A stretch of DNA of 61,716 bases from an uncultured Roseovarius sp. (GTDB taxonomy: Bacteria; Pseudomonadota; Alphaproteobacteria; Rhodobacterales; Rhodobacteraceae), in NCBI GenBank assembly GCA_934501475.1, contig CAKSUL010000004.1:1-61716 (forward strand). Reading direction: 5' to 3'. Shown one piece after another: positions 27,805 through 37,302 of this stretch; position 1 is the first letter of the stretch; every line of letters starts with the position of its first letter. Below the pieces are notes generated by a model that was given only the letters and a program-made list of their open reading frames with translations, did no database searches and had not been told where the DNA came from. A program made the translations under genes and the position numbers.

Positions 27805-28178
27805 CCCGGTGCAAACACAGCTTTGACACTTCGCGAAATATCCCCGACACGGCGATGCCGACGATACTCTCGGCCGTTGCCTGTTGCGCGCACCTGGTCT
27901 TGCGGGATTGGACGCAAGCCCGATGAATGCTTGACGTTAGGGAAGGCGCGCGCGCGTGCGAGCGCACGGATGACGGGGCAGGGGGCGTCAGCGAACGGGC
28001 GCCAATCACTGTGCGCGGGCGCGCCGTCTTTCTGCGCGCGCATCATGCGCAGACGCCCGAATTGCCCGGTCAGGCCGCGCGAATCGCCCGGGGCTCGCGA
28101 ATGCGCGCCCGGGTGCCGACGGTCTGTCGCATGGCGCGTTTGACGGCGACTGGTGCATTCAATTCAACGCAACAGGCT
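27805..28178. other. Non-coding scar between the beheaded SDR gene and the racemase gene, possible insertion-sequence remnant
   Basis: I see no gene in these 374 bp. The stretch interrupts a same-strand gene series and abuts the broken SDR. Its racemase-side end reads, on the minus strand, GAGCCTGTTGCGTTGAATTG, which resembles the termini of IS5- and IS6-type elements (CTGTTGC core). No matching inverted copy is visible at the SDR side; there the sequence is GGTGCAAACACAGC. It contains alternating GC runs (GCGCGCGCGTGCGAGCGCAC). The IS reading is a guess from end similarity plus the gene damage. Confidence 0.4.
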
Positions 28179-29288
28179 CTAGCGCTCGATCCGGTCGGTG
28201 GTGACCTCCTGGACAAAGTCGCGGTTGAGGGTGACACCGATGCCCGGCCCCGGCGGGACCGGCATCAGCCCGCCTTCGACCTCAAGGGGTTCGTTGACGA
28301 TATCGGTGCGGAAATAGCGGCTGGCGCTGGAGGTGTCGCCCGGTTTGGTAAAGTTCGGCAAACTCGCCAGATGGATATTATGCGCGCGCCCGATGCCCGC
28401 TTCAAGCATCCCGCCGCACCAGACCGGCACGCCAAAGGCGGCGGCGATATCGTGGATGCGCAGCGCCTCGGCATAGCCGCCGACGCGGCCGACCTTGATG
28501 TTGATGACCCGCGCCGCATCGGTTTGCAGCGCCTTGCGCGCATCCGCGGGCGAGCGGATGCTTTCGTCCAGACAGATCGCCGTGCGCATCCGCGCCTGCA
28601 ACGTGGCGTGGTCATGCAGATCGTCATAGGCCAGCGGCTGTTCGATATAATCCAGCCCCATTGCGTCCAGCCCGTGCATCACGTCCATGTCCGACAGGCT
28701 ATAGGCGGTGTTGGCATCCACCGTCAGCGCGATGTCGGGCAGGGCGGCGCGCACGGCGGCGACCAGGTCCAGATCGTGACCCGGCTGGATCTTGAGCTTG
28801 ATCCGGCGATAGCCCTGCTCGGCGTGATCCTGCGCCTTCTTCACGGTGGCGGCGATGTCGTCGATGCCCAGCGACACGCCCACCGGCACCGCCCGGCGCA
28901 CGCCCCCCAGCAGCGTGGCCAGCGGCAGGCCCAGCGACTTGGCCCACAGATCGCGGAACGCCATTTCAAACATCGCCTTGGCCATCCAGTGCCCGCGCCA
29001 CGGCGTCAGCACCTGTTCCAGCATCGCCGGATTGTCAAAGCCCTGGCCGATGATGGCGGGCAGCAGCACCTTGTCGGCGAAATCCATCGCTGCCGGGATC
29101 GTGTCGTCCAGATAGTCCGGCAGCGGGTCCATCACCCCTTCGCCATAGCCCTCGAGGTCGCCGCTGCGCAGGGTGAGCAGCGGGAAAACCTTGTGATGCA
29201 TGGTCCCGGTCGAGGTGGTGAAGGAATGGATCAGGGGCAGGCGGATCAGGCGGATTTCGGCGCTGTCGATGAGTAGGGGGCGGGACAT
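28179..29288 (-). CDS. Enolase-superfamily enzyme, o-succinylbenzoate synthase/N-succinylamino acid racemase type
   Basis: The 369-residue protein is a TIM-barrel enzyme of the MLE/MenC-NSAR branch. The catalytic lysine motif is IKLKIQPGHD (about residue 164), metal ligands are in LTVDANTAYS, DYIEQPL and ICLDES, and the second lysine is in VINIKVGRVGG. The C-terminal WCGGMLEAGIGRAHNIHLAS is characteristic of the N-acylamino acid racemase group. The start is the MSRPLL methionine, with GAGG six bases upstream. There is no menaquinone gene nearby; the peptide importer and ggt neighbours favour racemisation of N-acyl (e.g. succinyl) amino acids over OSB synthesis. It is 28 bp from the last transporter gene. 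Confidence 0.87.
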   Translation of the reverse strand: MSRPLLIDSAEIRLIRLPLIHSFTTSTGTMHHKVFPLLTLRSGDLEGYGEGVMDPLPDYLDDTIPAAMDFADKVLLPAIIGQGFDNPAMLEQVLTPWRGHWMAKAMFEMAFRDLWAKSLGLPLATLLGGVRRAVPVGVSLGIDDIAATVKKAQDHAEQGYRRIKLKIQPGHDLDLVAAVRAALPDIALTVDANTAYSLSDMDVMHGLDAMGLDYIEQPLAYDDLHDHATLQARMRTAICLDESIRSPADARKALQTDAARVINIKVGRVGGYAEALRIHDIAAAFGVPVWCGGMLEAGIGRAHNIHLASLPNFTKPGDTSSASRYFRTDIVNEPLEVEGGLMPVPPGPGIGVTLNRDFVQEVTTDRIER

Positions 29289-29316
29289 TGGAACCTCGGA
29301 AAAAATGGGCATGGGG

Positions 29317-30104
<788 letters not shown>

Positions 30105-30108
<4 letters not shown>

Positions 30109-30992
30109 GGCCGGGCCTCCGTCACGGGATCCGCCGGGGTGTCTGCGGGCGCGTCGTCGCTGTCCCCGGACCATGTGATCGCGCCCAGCTTGTCCCGGCC
30201 CCAGCGCATTCCGGGGCGCGGCACCGCCGACAGCAGCGCGCGGGTATAGGGGTGTTCGGGGCGGGTCAGGATCTGGTCCACGCTGCCGGCTTCGACCGTG
30301 CGCCCGCCATACATCACCTGCACATTCTGCGAGATGCGCGCCACCACCCCGATATCGTGGCTGATAAAGATCAGGCCAAGCCCGCGTTCGGCCTGAAGAT
30401 CGGCCAGCAGGTCAAGGATCTGCGCCTGCACGGTCACATCCAGCGCGGTGGTCGGCTCATCCGCAATCAGCAGATCCGGCTCGCAGATCAGGGCCATTGC
30501 GATCATCACGCGCTGGCGCAGCCCCCCCGATAGCTGATGGGGATAGACGCTCATCCGTTCGGCGGCGCGGGGGATGCCGGTGCGGTCCAGAAGGGCGACC
30601 GCGCGCTCGCGCGCCTCGCGCCGGGTGCCGCGATTGTGGCGCAGCCAGCCTTCGGTCATCTGTCGCCCGACAGTCAGCAGGGGGTTGAGCGCGGTCATCG
30701 GCTCCTGAAAGATCATCGCCATGCGGTTGCCGCGCAGATCGGCCATGCGCCGCTCGGACAGGCCCAGAAGGTCGGTGTCATCCAGCCGCATCTCATCCGC
30801 CGTCAGCTCGATGCGCGGGCTGAGCAGGCGCATCAGCGCCAGCGACGTGACCGATTTGCCGGAGCCGGATTCACCGACGATGCCCAGGCTTTGACCGCGC
30901 TCGACATGCAGGTTTACACCGCGCACCGCATGGACCGGGCCGGCGGGCGTGGGGATGGTGACATGCAGGTTGCGCACATTGACAAGGCTCAT
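30105..30992 (-). CDS. Oligopeptide ABC transporter ATPase (OppD/DppD-like)
   Basis: The 295-residue ATPase shows Walker [16 protein letters not shown] (about residue 38), Q-loop [16 protein letters not shown], signature [15 protein letters not shown] and Walker [13 protein letters not shown]. The C-terminal oligopeptide/dipeptide extension contains [15 protein letters not shown]. The start overlaps the upstream permease stop by four bases. It pairs with the OppF-like protein. The last 25 residues are acidic and proline-rich ([11 protein letters not shown]). Confidence 0.93.
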
Positions 30993-31873
30993 GCGCGTCC
31001 CTCCGGGGTCAGGATGTCACGCATGCCGTCTCCGATCAGGTTGATGCCCAGAACCAGGATGGCGATCGCCGCGCCGGGCAGCGCGATCAGGCGCGCATCG
31101 AAAAAGATCATACTCTTGCCCTCGGAGACCAGCAGGCCCCAGGACGGGGTCGGCGGCTGCACACCCAGGCCCAGAAACGACAGTGCGGATTCCAGCAGGA
31201 TGGCATGGGCCATCTCCAGCGAGGCCACCACCACCAGCGGCCCGATCAGGTTCGGCAACAACTCGACCAGCAGGATGCGCGCGCCGGATGCGCCCATCGC
31301 CTGCGCGGCGATCACGAATTCCTGGTTGCGCAGCTGTATGGTGGCCGAGCGCGTGACCACGGCAAAGCGGTCCCACAGCAGCAGCCCCAGCACCAGCACC
31401 ACGATCCACAGCTTGCCCCCGAACAGCGACACCACCGCCAGCGCCACAAGAACCACCGGCAACGCCAGGCGCACCGACACGAAGAAGGTCACGAAATTAT
31501 CCACCCAGCCGCCGTAATAGCCCGCGATCATGCCCAGCGTGGTGCCGATCACGCCGGAACAGATGGCCGCCGTCAGCCCGATCAGCAGCGAAATCCGCGC
31601 GCCATAGATCAGCCGGGACAGATAATCGCGCCCCAACGCATCGGTGCCCAGGATATGCTCCCAACTGCCTTTTTCGGACCAGACCGGCAGGATCAGCCGC
31701 TTGCTCAGGTCCTGTGCGTAAGGGTCGTAAGGCGCGATCAGCGGCGCCGCCAGCGCGACGATCACCACCACCGCCAGGATCAGCGCGCCGATCAGCAGGC
31801 CGCGATGCCCGCGCGCGCGGATCGCGATCATGCGCCGCGGCGAGATGTCCTTGAGGATGTCTGTATGGCTCAT
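30989..31873 (-). CDS. Oligopeptide ABC transporter permease (DppC/OppC-like)
   Basis: This 294-residue membrane protein has a cytoplasmic basic lead (RRMIAIRARGHRGL), a first helix, then the family hallmark LGTDALGRDYLSRLIYGARI. The EAA-type loop VIAAQAMGASGARILLVELL followed by P is near residues 190-210. It lies three bases after the DppB-like gene and overlaps OppD by four. It forms half of the importer pore. Confidence 0.92.
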   Translation of the reverse strand: MSHTDILKDISPRRMIAIRARGHRGLLIGALILAVVVIVALAAPLIAPYDPYAQDLSKRLILPVWSEKGSWEHILGTDALGRDYLSRLIYGARISLLIGLTAAICSGVIGTTLGMIAGYYGGWVDNFVTFFVSVRLALPVVLVALAVVSLFGGKLWIVVLVLGLLLWDRFAVVTRSATIQLRNQEFVIAAQAMGASGARILLVELLPNLIGPLVVVASLEMAHAILLESALSFLGLGVQPPTPSWGLLVSEGKSMIFFDARLIALPGAAIAILVLGINLIGDGMRDILTPEGRA

Positions 31874-31876
31874 GTG

Positions 31877-32794
31877 TTACCTCGTGCGGATGCGCGGATC
31901 GAGCCAGGCGTTGATCACGTCGGCCAGAAAGGTCAGCCAGACATAGATCATCGCATAGACCAGGATGATGGCCTGCACGGTCGGGAAATCGTCACGCGCG
32001 ATGCTCTCCCAGGCCAGCAGGCCGATGCCGCGGATGCCGAACACGCTTTCGACCACGACCGACCCGCCAAGGATGAACCCGAATTCGACCGCACCGACGC
32101 TGATCACCGGCAGGATGGCGTTGCGGATTGCATGACCCAGCAGCACCTGACGCGGCAGCAGGCCCTTGGCGCGCGCGGTGCGCACATAATCCGATTGCAG
32201 CGCGTCGATCATCCCCGCCCGGCACAGGCGCAGCATCGACGGCGCGGCGTAATAGCCCAGCACCAGCGAGGGCAGCAGGAAATGCGCCCATGTGCTCGAG
32301 CCCGAAACCGGCAGCCAGCGCAGTTCGACCGCGAACAGCCAGATCAGCATCAGCCCCAACCAGAAACTGGGGATCGCCTGGCCCGTGGTGCCCATCATCA
32401 GCGCAAAGCGGTCGGCAAGGCTGTTCTGGCGCACGGCGGCCAGTATGCCCAGCGGGATCGACAGCACCAACGCGACGCAGATTGCCAGCCCTGCCAGCCT
32501 GAGGGTGGCGGGAAAACGCTCGGCCAGCAGCGACACGACTGATTGGCTGAAATAGATGCTGTCGCCGAAATCGCCGCGCAGCGCATCCATCACCCAACGC
32601 CCGTATTGCACCAATATCGGCTGATCGAGACCGAACCGGCGGCGGATCACCTCGAGATCGGCCTCGGTCGCGCCTTCGCCGGCGATTGCCGTGGCCGGAT
32701 CGCCGGACAGAAAGATCAGCGCAAAGCTGATGGCCGAAACCACCAGCGCCACCAGAAGGGCGATCACCAGCCGTCTGAGAATGAACCTGAGCAT
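31877..32794 (-). CDS. Oligopeptide ABC transporter permease (DppB/OppB-like)
   Basis: The 305-residue permease starts MLRFILRRLVIALLVALVVS, the canonical DppB first helix, followed by FLSGDPATAIAGEGATE. The EAA-type loop VRTARAKGLLPRQVLLGHAI is near residue 210-230. AAGGGGGG lies about six bases before the start. There are 54 bp between it and the binding-protein stop. With the DppC-like subunit it makes the channel. Confidence 0.92.
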   Translation of the reverse strand: MLRFILRRLVIALLVALVVSAISFALIFLSGDPATAIAGEGATEADLEVIRRRFGLDQPILVQYGRWVMDALRGDFGDSIYFSQSVVSLLAERFPATLRLAGLAICVALVLSIPLGILAAVRQNSLADRFALMMGTTGQAIPSFWLGLMLIWLFAVELRWLPVSGSSTWAHFLLPSLVLGYYAAPSMLRLCRAGMIDALQSDYVRTARAKGLLPRQVLLGHAIRNAILPVISVGAVEFGFILGGSVVVESVFGIRGIGLLAWESIARDDFPTVQAIILVYAMIYVWLTFLADVINAWLDPRIRTR

Positions 32795-32848
32795 CCGCCG
32801 CCCCCCTTGGCGTCAACGGGGCCGGATCCGGTCCGGCCCCGCTGGATC

Positions 32849-34390
32849 TTATTGCCAGCTTGTCTCGTAAAAGCGCGGCATCTCATCTGCCGATGGCTCG
32901 AAATCAAGCGCGGCGTTGAAGCTGTAGTTCTTGGTATAGCTGAACAGCGGCAGCCAATAGACCTGATCCGCGATGCGTTGCAGCGCCTCCTTGTAAAGCG
33001 CCTTGCGCTCTTCTGGATCGGCCGACAGATCCGCCTGACGGATCACCTGTTGCAGGCCTTCGTCCTGGGCCGGATCGTCAGGGCCGCCACCAAAGAAATA
33101 GCTGGTGATCGCCGACACGTCGGGAATCGAGGACGAGCCCCATGTCATGTTCGCGATCGGCGTCTTGCCGGCCTGAATGGCATCGCGCGCGGCGGCGTAT
33201 TTCATCCAGCGCAGGTTGCCGGTGATCCCGACCTTGGCCAGGTCGCCCAGGATGGCCTCGGTCACTTCGCGGTCGCGATAGCCATAGACGTCCACGGTCA
33301 GCCCGTCGCCCAGCCCGGCATCGGCCAGCATCTGACGCGCCTTGTCGGGGTCATACTCATAGGCGGTCACATCGTCGGTGCAGCCGAATTGCGCCGGGTG
33401 GCAGGCCGAGTTGATCACTTCGCTGGCTTCGCCCATCAGATATTGCGCGATACGGGCGCGGTCGATGGAATGGGCCACGGCGCGGCGCACTTCGGGCTTG
33501 GTGAAGGCGTCGGTGCCGCTGGTGCCCTGGCTGTCAAAGGTCAGATAGCTGATGCGCATGGTCGGCGCGTTGATCGAGGTGATGTGGGGCGCCTGCGCGA
33601 CCGCCTCGGCCTGATCGTTGCTGATGCCCCAGATCCAGTCGATCCCGCCGGTCATCAATTCGGCGATCTGGGTCGAGCTGTCGGTGATCGTGCGATAGGT
33701 CATGGTGTCCAGCTTGGGCTTGCCCTTGGGGCTGGCGTCGAAATAGGCGTCGTTGGCCTGCATCCTGACGGTATCGCCCGCCGCGAAATCCACCACCTTG
33801 AACGGGCCGGTGCCATTGGGCGCCACGGCGGCGAAACGCGGTTGCCCGTCGCTGCCGGTTTCGGCATTGGCGAAATGGCTGTCGGGCAGGATCGGCAGAA
33901 CCAGCGCGAGGTAGGACAGAACCGCCGGGAACGGCTCGTTCATGTTCAGGCGCACGGTATTGCCGCCGATATGTTCGGCATTCTTGAGCCAGCGGATATC
34001 GCCGTAGTTCAGCACACCGTTGGCCTCATCGGCGATGAAGTTGAACGTATAGACCACATCTTCGGGGCCAAAGGCGGAGCCGTCATGGAACGTGACGCCT
34101 TCGCGCAGATCCAGTTCCAGCGTCGTCGGGTCGATCTGACGCCAGGCGGTGGCCAGAAGCGGCTTGAACTCACCGGCGACGGCGTCCCAATGAAGCAGCC
34201 CGTCATAGACATGCTGCGACAGCACGATCGCCTCGCGCGAGGTGTCGAAATAGGTATCGACCGCGGTGATTTCCTTTTCCCCGGACCAGATCAGGCTGTT
34301 GTCGTCGGGCCCGGCCAGCGCAGGCGCGGCCGCGACCAGCGCGGCAAGCGAAACCAGCGTCCGGAGTGAGCGGCGGTGTGTAAGAATCAT
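32849..34390 (-). CDS. ABC transporter solute-binding protein, family 5
   Basis: This 513-residue periplasmic receptor has a Sec-type signal peptide (basic lead ILTHRRSLRTL, hydrophobic VSLAALVAAAPALA, cleavage AlA-GP, about residue 26). The mature protein follows the family-5 pattern with LDLREGVTFHDGSAFGPEDV near residue 95-115. GGGAGG five or six bases before the ATG supports the start. It is the first gene of the minus-strand operon and faces the IclR regulator gene. The ligand is probably a peptide or acylated amino acid, judged only from the ggt and racemase neighbours. Confidence 0.92.
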   Translation of the reverse strand: MILTHRRSLRTLVSLAALVAAAPALAGPDDNSLIWSGEKEITAVDTYFDTSREAIVLSQHVYDGLLHWDAVAGEFKPLLATAWRQIDPTTLELDLREGVTFHDGSAFGPEDVVYTFNFIADEANGVLNYGDIRWLKNAEHIGGNTVRLNMNEPFPAVLSYLALVLPILPDSHFANAETGSDGQPRFAAVAPNGTGPFKVVDFAAGDTVRMQANDAYFDASPKGKPKLDTMTYRTITDSSTQIAELMTGGIDWIWGISNDQAEAVAQAPHITSINAPTMRISYLTFDSQGTSGTDAFTKPEVRRAVAHSIDRARIAQYLMGEASEVINSACHPAQFGCTDDVTAYEYDPDKARQMLADAGLGDGLTVDVYGYRDREVTEAILGDLAKVGITGNLRWMKYAAARDAIQAGKTPIANMTWGSSSIPDVSAITSYFFGGGPDDPAQDEGLQQVIRQADLSADPEERKALYKEALQRIADQVYWLPLFSYTKNYSFNAALDFEPSADEMPRFYETSWQ

Positions 34391-34443
34391 GGAGACCTCC
34401 CAGGTTTCAGTTCAGTATTGTTGACAGCACATCAAATAATGAT

Positions 34444-34458
34444 CTTTAGTATCTAAAG
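34444..34458. promoter_or_regulatory. Palindromic operator candidate between binding protein and IclR genes
   Basis: CTTTAG-TAT-CTAAAG, a perfect inverted repeat with 6-bp arms, lies in the 157-bp divergent gap, 54 bases before the binding-protein start. The surrounding bases are AT-rich as in a promoter. It is a plausible site for the adjacent IclR protein; that is inference from position. Confidence 0.5.
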
Positions 34459-34547
34459 GTAAACTCATGACCGGGCCACCTGTCAAGTATTCGATTGCAT
34501 CGCGCGCATTCGGGGCTGATCCTGCGGGAAAAATATTGGGGGGATAA

Positions 34548-35327
34548 ATGAAACAGGCGACAAAAGGGGTGGTGCTGGCCAGCACACTGGAACGCGGGAT
34601 GCGGATTCTGGCGCTGTTTGCCGAAAACCACACGCCGCTTGGCATCCGGGAGATCGCCGAGCGCGCCGGGCTTGAGAAAAGCGCCGCGCACCGGCTGGCC
34701 AGCACATTGCTGGCGATCGGCTATCTGGATCAGGACGACAAGACCCGCCATTATCGCCCGGGGCTGCGGATGCTGGACATGGCCTATGCCTTTCTGATGC
34801 AGGACGGGCTGCTGGAGCGCGCGGTGCCGCGCATCGTCGAGACCAGCCGCGCGTTGGGCGTGACGGTCAATCTGGGCGTGCTGGACGGGACCGAGATCGT
34901 CTACAAGGCGCGCATCCCCTCGACCAGCCTGTGCTATGACACCACGCTGATCGGCGCGCGCCGCCCGGCGGTGGTGACGGCCATCGGTCAGATCATCGCG
35001 GCGTTTTCCCCGCCTTGCGTGCTTGAATCGCTGCTGCAGCACGGGATGCCCGCCCCGGCGACGCCCTTTACCCATCAGGACCCCGAGATCGTGCGCGCGA
35101 TGGTCGCGCAGGCGGCGCGGGATGGCTATGTCATCTCGAAACAGCAGATGATGCTGCAAGAGATCGTCGCCGCCGCGCCGGTGCTGGGGCCGAACCGGCG
35201 CGCCGTGGCCGCGATCAGCATGTCGGTCTACATGCCCGATTGGGACGAGGCGCGCATCAAGGCCGAACTGGTGCCCGAACTGACCAATGTCGCGCGCACC
35301 GTGTCCTCGTCCGGGGCGTCGCGCTGA
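34548..35327 (+). CDS. IclR-family transcriptional regulator
   Basis: The 259-residue protein has the IclR winged helix at the N-terminus (LERGMRILALFAENHTPLGI, then REIAERAGLEKSAAHRL, about residues 14-55) and the C-terminal effector-binding domain with GVTVNLGVLDGTEIVYKARI. GGGGGG four bases before the ATG marks the start. It is divergent from the peptide importer and racemase operon and probably controls it. A 15-bp palindrome lies between the two starts. Confidence 0.9.
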   Translation: MKQATKGVVLASTLERGMRILALFAENHTPLGIREIAERAGLEKSAAHRLASTLLAIGYLDQDDKTRHYRPGLRMLDMAYAFLMQDGLLERAVPRIVETSRALGVTVNLGVLDGTEIVYKARIPSTSLCYDTTLIGARRPAVVTAIGQIIAAFSPPCVLESLLQHGMPAPATPFTHQDPEIVRAMVAQAARDGYVISKQQMMLQEIVAAAPVLGPNRRAVAAISMSVYMPDWDEARIKAELVPELTNVARTVSSSGASR

Positions 35328-35440
35328 GGCGATTGCCCGGGGCAGGCGGCGACAGCAGGCCGGACAATCGGCCGGGCGCTGCGCCAATGGCCCGGATTGC
35401 GCGCAAGATACCGCCTATCTGGACGTCGTGGGCGAAGCAT

Positions 35441-35466
35441 CCACAACTTATTGTGGTTATCCACAA
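35441..35466. repeat. Three alternating CCACAA/TTGTGG boxes at 10-bp spacing, containing a consensus DnaA box
   Basis: CCACAA (35441-35446), TTGTGG (35451-35456) and CCACAA (35461-35466) are separated by exactly four bases each, giving two overlapping perfect inverted repeats with one-helical-turn spacing. The last contains TTATCCACA (35457-35465), identical to the E. coli DnaA box consensus. It lies in the 276-bp gap between the IclR and YbjN genes, where no gene is visible. Confidence 0.6.
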
Positions 35467-35603
35467 CAAATGACTTTACAGGACGGCCTCTGTGCCTCAC
35501 CATATCTGGTAGGGACAAGGGGAATAGCCCCTGTCCATAGAGCAGGCATCTAGCGTTTGAGGCACGGCAAGGGCCCGGCGCTATGGCAGGAACGAGGTGG
35601 CCC

Positions 35604-36104
35604 ATGGCACTCTCCGAGCAGTATTATCAGGACGACATCCATCCGATCGACATCGTCGAAACCATCGCGGCGCATCACGATTGGGATTTTGACCGGATCG
35701 GCGACGATCAGATCGCAATGGCGGTGGTGGGCCAGTGGCGCACCTATTCGATCACGCTGGCGTGGTCGGGCCATGACGAAACGCTGCGTCTGATCTGCAC
35801 CTTCGAGATGGAACCCCCCAAGGACAAGCTGGCGACGCTCTATCACACGCTGAACGAGGTCAACGACCAATGCTGGTCGGGCGCGTTCACCTATTGGGAC
35901 GAGCAAAAGCTGATGGTCTATCGCTATGGTCTGGTGATGGCCGGCGGACAGGAGGTCAGCCCCGAGCAGATCGACACGCTGATCAATGCCGCGGTGAAGA
36001 ACGCCGAGCGCTATTACCCCGCCTTTCAACTGGTCATCTGGGGGGATCGCTCCCCGCGCGAGGCGATGCAGGTCGCCATTGCAGAGGCTTACGGGCGCGC
36101 GTAA
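35604..36104 (+). CDS. YbjN domain protein
   Basis: This 166-residue soluble protein matches the YbjN family (fold shared with type III secretion chaperones). It starts MALSEQYYQDDIHPIDIVET and includes WRTYSITLAWSGHDETLRLI and the late YYPAFQLVIWGDRSPREAM. A GAGG eight bases before the ATG at 35604 supports that start over the ATG seven codons earlier. It is 48 bp upstream of proC, in the same direction. The synteny YbjN-proC-csaA is one I recall from Rhodobacterales genomes. Its function is unresolved; E. coli YbjN has been linked to stress and motility, not to proline. Confidence 0.82.
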   Translation: MALSEQYYQDDIHPIDIVETIAAHHDWDFDRIGDDQIAMAVVGQWRTYSITLAWSGHDETLRLICTFEMEPPKDKLATLYHTLNEVNDQCWSGAFTYWDEQKLMVYRYGLVMAGGQEVSPEQIDTLINAAVKNAERYYPAFQLVIWGDRSPREAMQVAIAEAYGRA

Positions 36105-36152
36105 CATCACCCCCCGCAAGCGGACGAAACGACAGCGGGAGCGGGGGATATC

Positions 36153-36971
36153 ATGAATATGGATATGGTGGCTGAGGGCGGGTTGGTCCTGCTGGGCTGC
36201 GGCAAGATGGGCTCGGCCATGCTCGAAGGTTGGTTGGCGCGTGGGTTGCCGCCCAGATCGGTCTGGGTGATCGACCCGAACCCGTCGGACTGGCTGCGCG
36301 GCACCGGGGTGCAGATCAACGCGACGCCGCCCAAAGAGCCCGCAATCGTGCTGATCGCGGTCAAGCCGCAGATGATGGGCGAAGCATTGCCGACACTGGC
36401 CGCGATGGGCAATGGCGCGACGCTGTTCGTGTCGGTGGCCGCGGGAACGCCGATTTCCGCCTATGAGGCGGCGCTGGGCGCCCAAAGCCCGATCATCCGC
36501 GCGATGCCCAACACCCCCGCCGCTGTCGGGCGCGGCATCACCGCGATCATCGGCAACGATCACGCCACGGCGGCGCATCTGGATCTGGCCGAAGGGCTGC
36601 TGCGCGCGGTCGGGCAGGTCGTGCGCCTTGAGGGCGAGGAACAGATGGATGCGGTGACCGGCCTGTCCGGGTCCGGTCCGGCCTATGTGTTCCACATGAT
36701 CGAATGTATGGCCCGCGCCGGTGAGGCGCAGGGGCTGGCGCCGAAACTGGCGATGCAACTGGCGCAGGCCACCGTGGCCGGGGCCGGTGCGCTGGCCGAG
36801 GCGGCGGATGAGACGCCGGCGCAATTGCGCGTCAACGTGACCAGCCCCAATGGCACCACGCAGGCGGGGCTCGAGGTGTTGATGGACGAGGCGCGCGGCC
36901 TGCCCGCGCTGATGAACAGGACCGTCGCCGCGGCGGCGGACAGATCGAGGGAGCTGGCCCGTGACGGATGA
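36153..36971 (+). CDS. proC: Pyrroline-5-carboxylate reductase
   Basis: The 272-residue enzyme makes the last step of proline synthesis, reducing pyrroline-5-carboxylate with NAD(P)H. The N-terminal Rossmann motif is LVLLGCGKMGSAMLEGWL; AVKPQMM follows near residue 70; the P5CR signature is DAVTGLSGSGPAYVF (about residue 168) with LRVNVTSPNGTTQAGLEVL near 230. Length is normal. GGGAGCGGGGG precedes the ATG. Its stop overlaps the GTG of csaA by 11 bases, so the two are co-translated. Confidence 0.95.
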   Translation: MNMDMVAEGGLVLLGCGKMGSAMLEGWLARGLPPRSVWVIDPNPSDWLRGTGVQINATPPKEPAIVLIAVKPQMMGEALPTLAAMGNGATLFVSVAAGTPISAYEAALGAQSPIIRAMPNTPAAVGRGITAIIGNDHATAAHLDLAEGLLRAVGQVVRLEGEEQMDAVTGLSGSGPAYVFHMIECMARAGEAQGLAPKLAMQLAQATVAGAGALAEAADETPAQLRVNVTSPNGTTQAGLEVLMDEARGLPALMNRTVAAAADRSRELARDG

Positions 36972-37302
36972 GATCACGTTCGACGATTTTCTGAAGGTGG
37001 ATATCCGCGTCGGCCGGGTGATCCGCGCCGAACCTTTCCCGGAAGCGCGCAAACCCGCGATCAAGATGTGGATCGATTTCGGCCCCGAGATCGGCGAACG
37101 CAAGACCTCGGCGCAGATCACGGCGCATTACACGCCCGAAGCCCTGGTCGGCACGCAGGTGATGGGCGTGGTCAATTTTCCGCCCCGCCAGATCGGCCCG
37201 TTCATGTCCGAAGTGCTGGTTCTGGGCGTTGCCGATGCCGAAGGCGAGATCGTGCTGCTGCGCCCCGGCCACAGCGTGCCCGACGGCGGGAGGATGCATT
37301 GA
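36961..37302 (+). CDS. csaA: tRNA-binding domain protein (CsaA-like)
   Basis: This 113-residue protein consists of one EMAP-type OB-fold tRNA-binding domain: FLKVDIRVGRVIRAEPFPEA at the N-terminus, KTSAQITAHYTPEALVGTQV in the middle, and SEVLVLGVADAEGEIVLLRP at the end. CsaA proteins bind tRNA and have been proposed as export chaperones in Bacillus. It uses a GTG start with GGGAG upstream, inside the end of proC, and overlaps the next gene's TTG start. Confidence 0.9.
   Translation: MTDEITFDDFLKVDIRVGRVIRAEPFPEARKPAIKMWIDFGPEIGERKTSAQITAHYTPEALVGTQVMGVVNFPPRQIGPFMSEVLVLGVADAEGEIVLLRPGHSVPDGGRMH

Noticed and set aside
27836..27850. Possible fragment of the CCTCCGGCGGGGATATTT repeat (AAATATCCCCG)
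   Set aside because: Only 11 bases match and the diagnostic CCGGAGGC part is absent.
27927..29276. Plus-strand frame running over the scar and the racemase gene
   Set aside because: Mostly antisense to the racemase; the part over the scar has no domain and is GC-run biased.
32543..34369. 608-codon plus-strand frame opposite the family-5 binding protein
   Set aside because: Antisense shadow; the binding protein with signal peptide is on the minus strand.
35457..35465. Replication origin at the DnaA box
   Set aside because: Only one consensus box, no AT-rich unwinding region, and no dnaA, dnaN, repABC or hemE neighbours.
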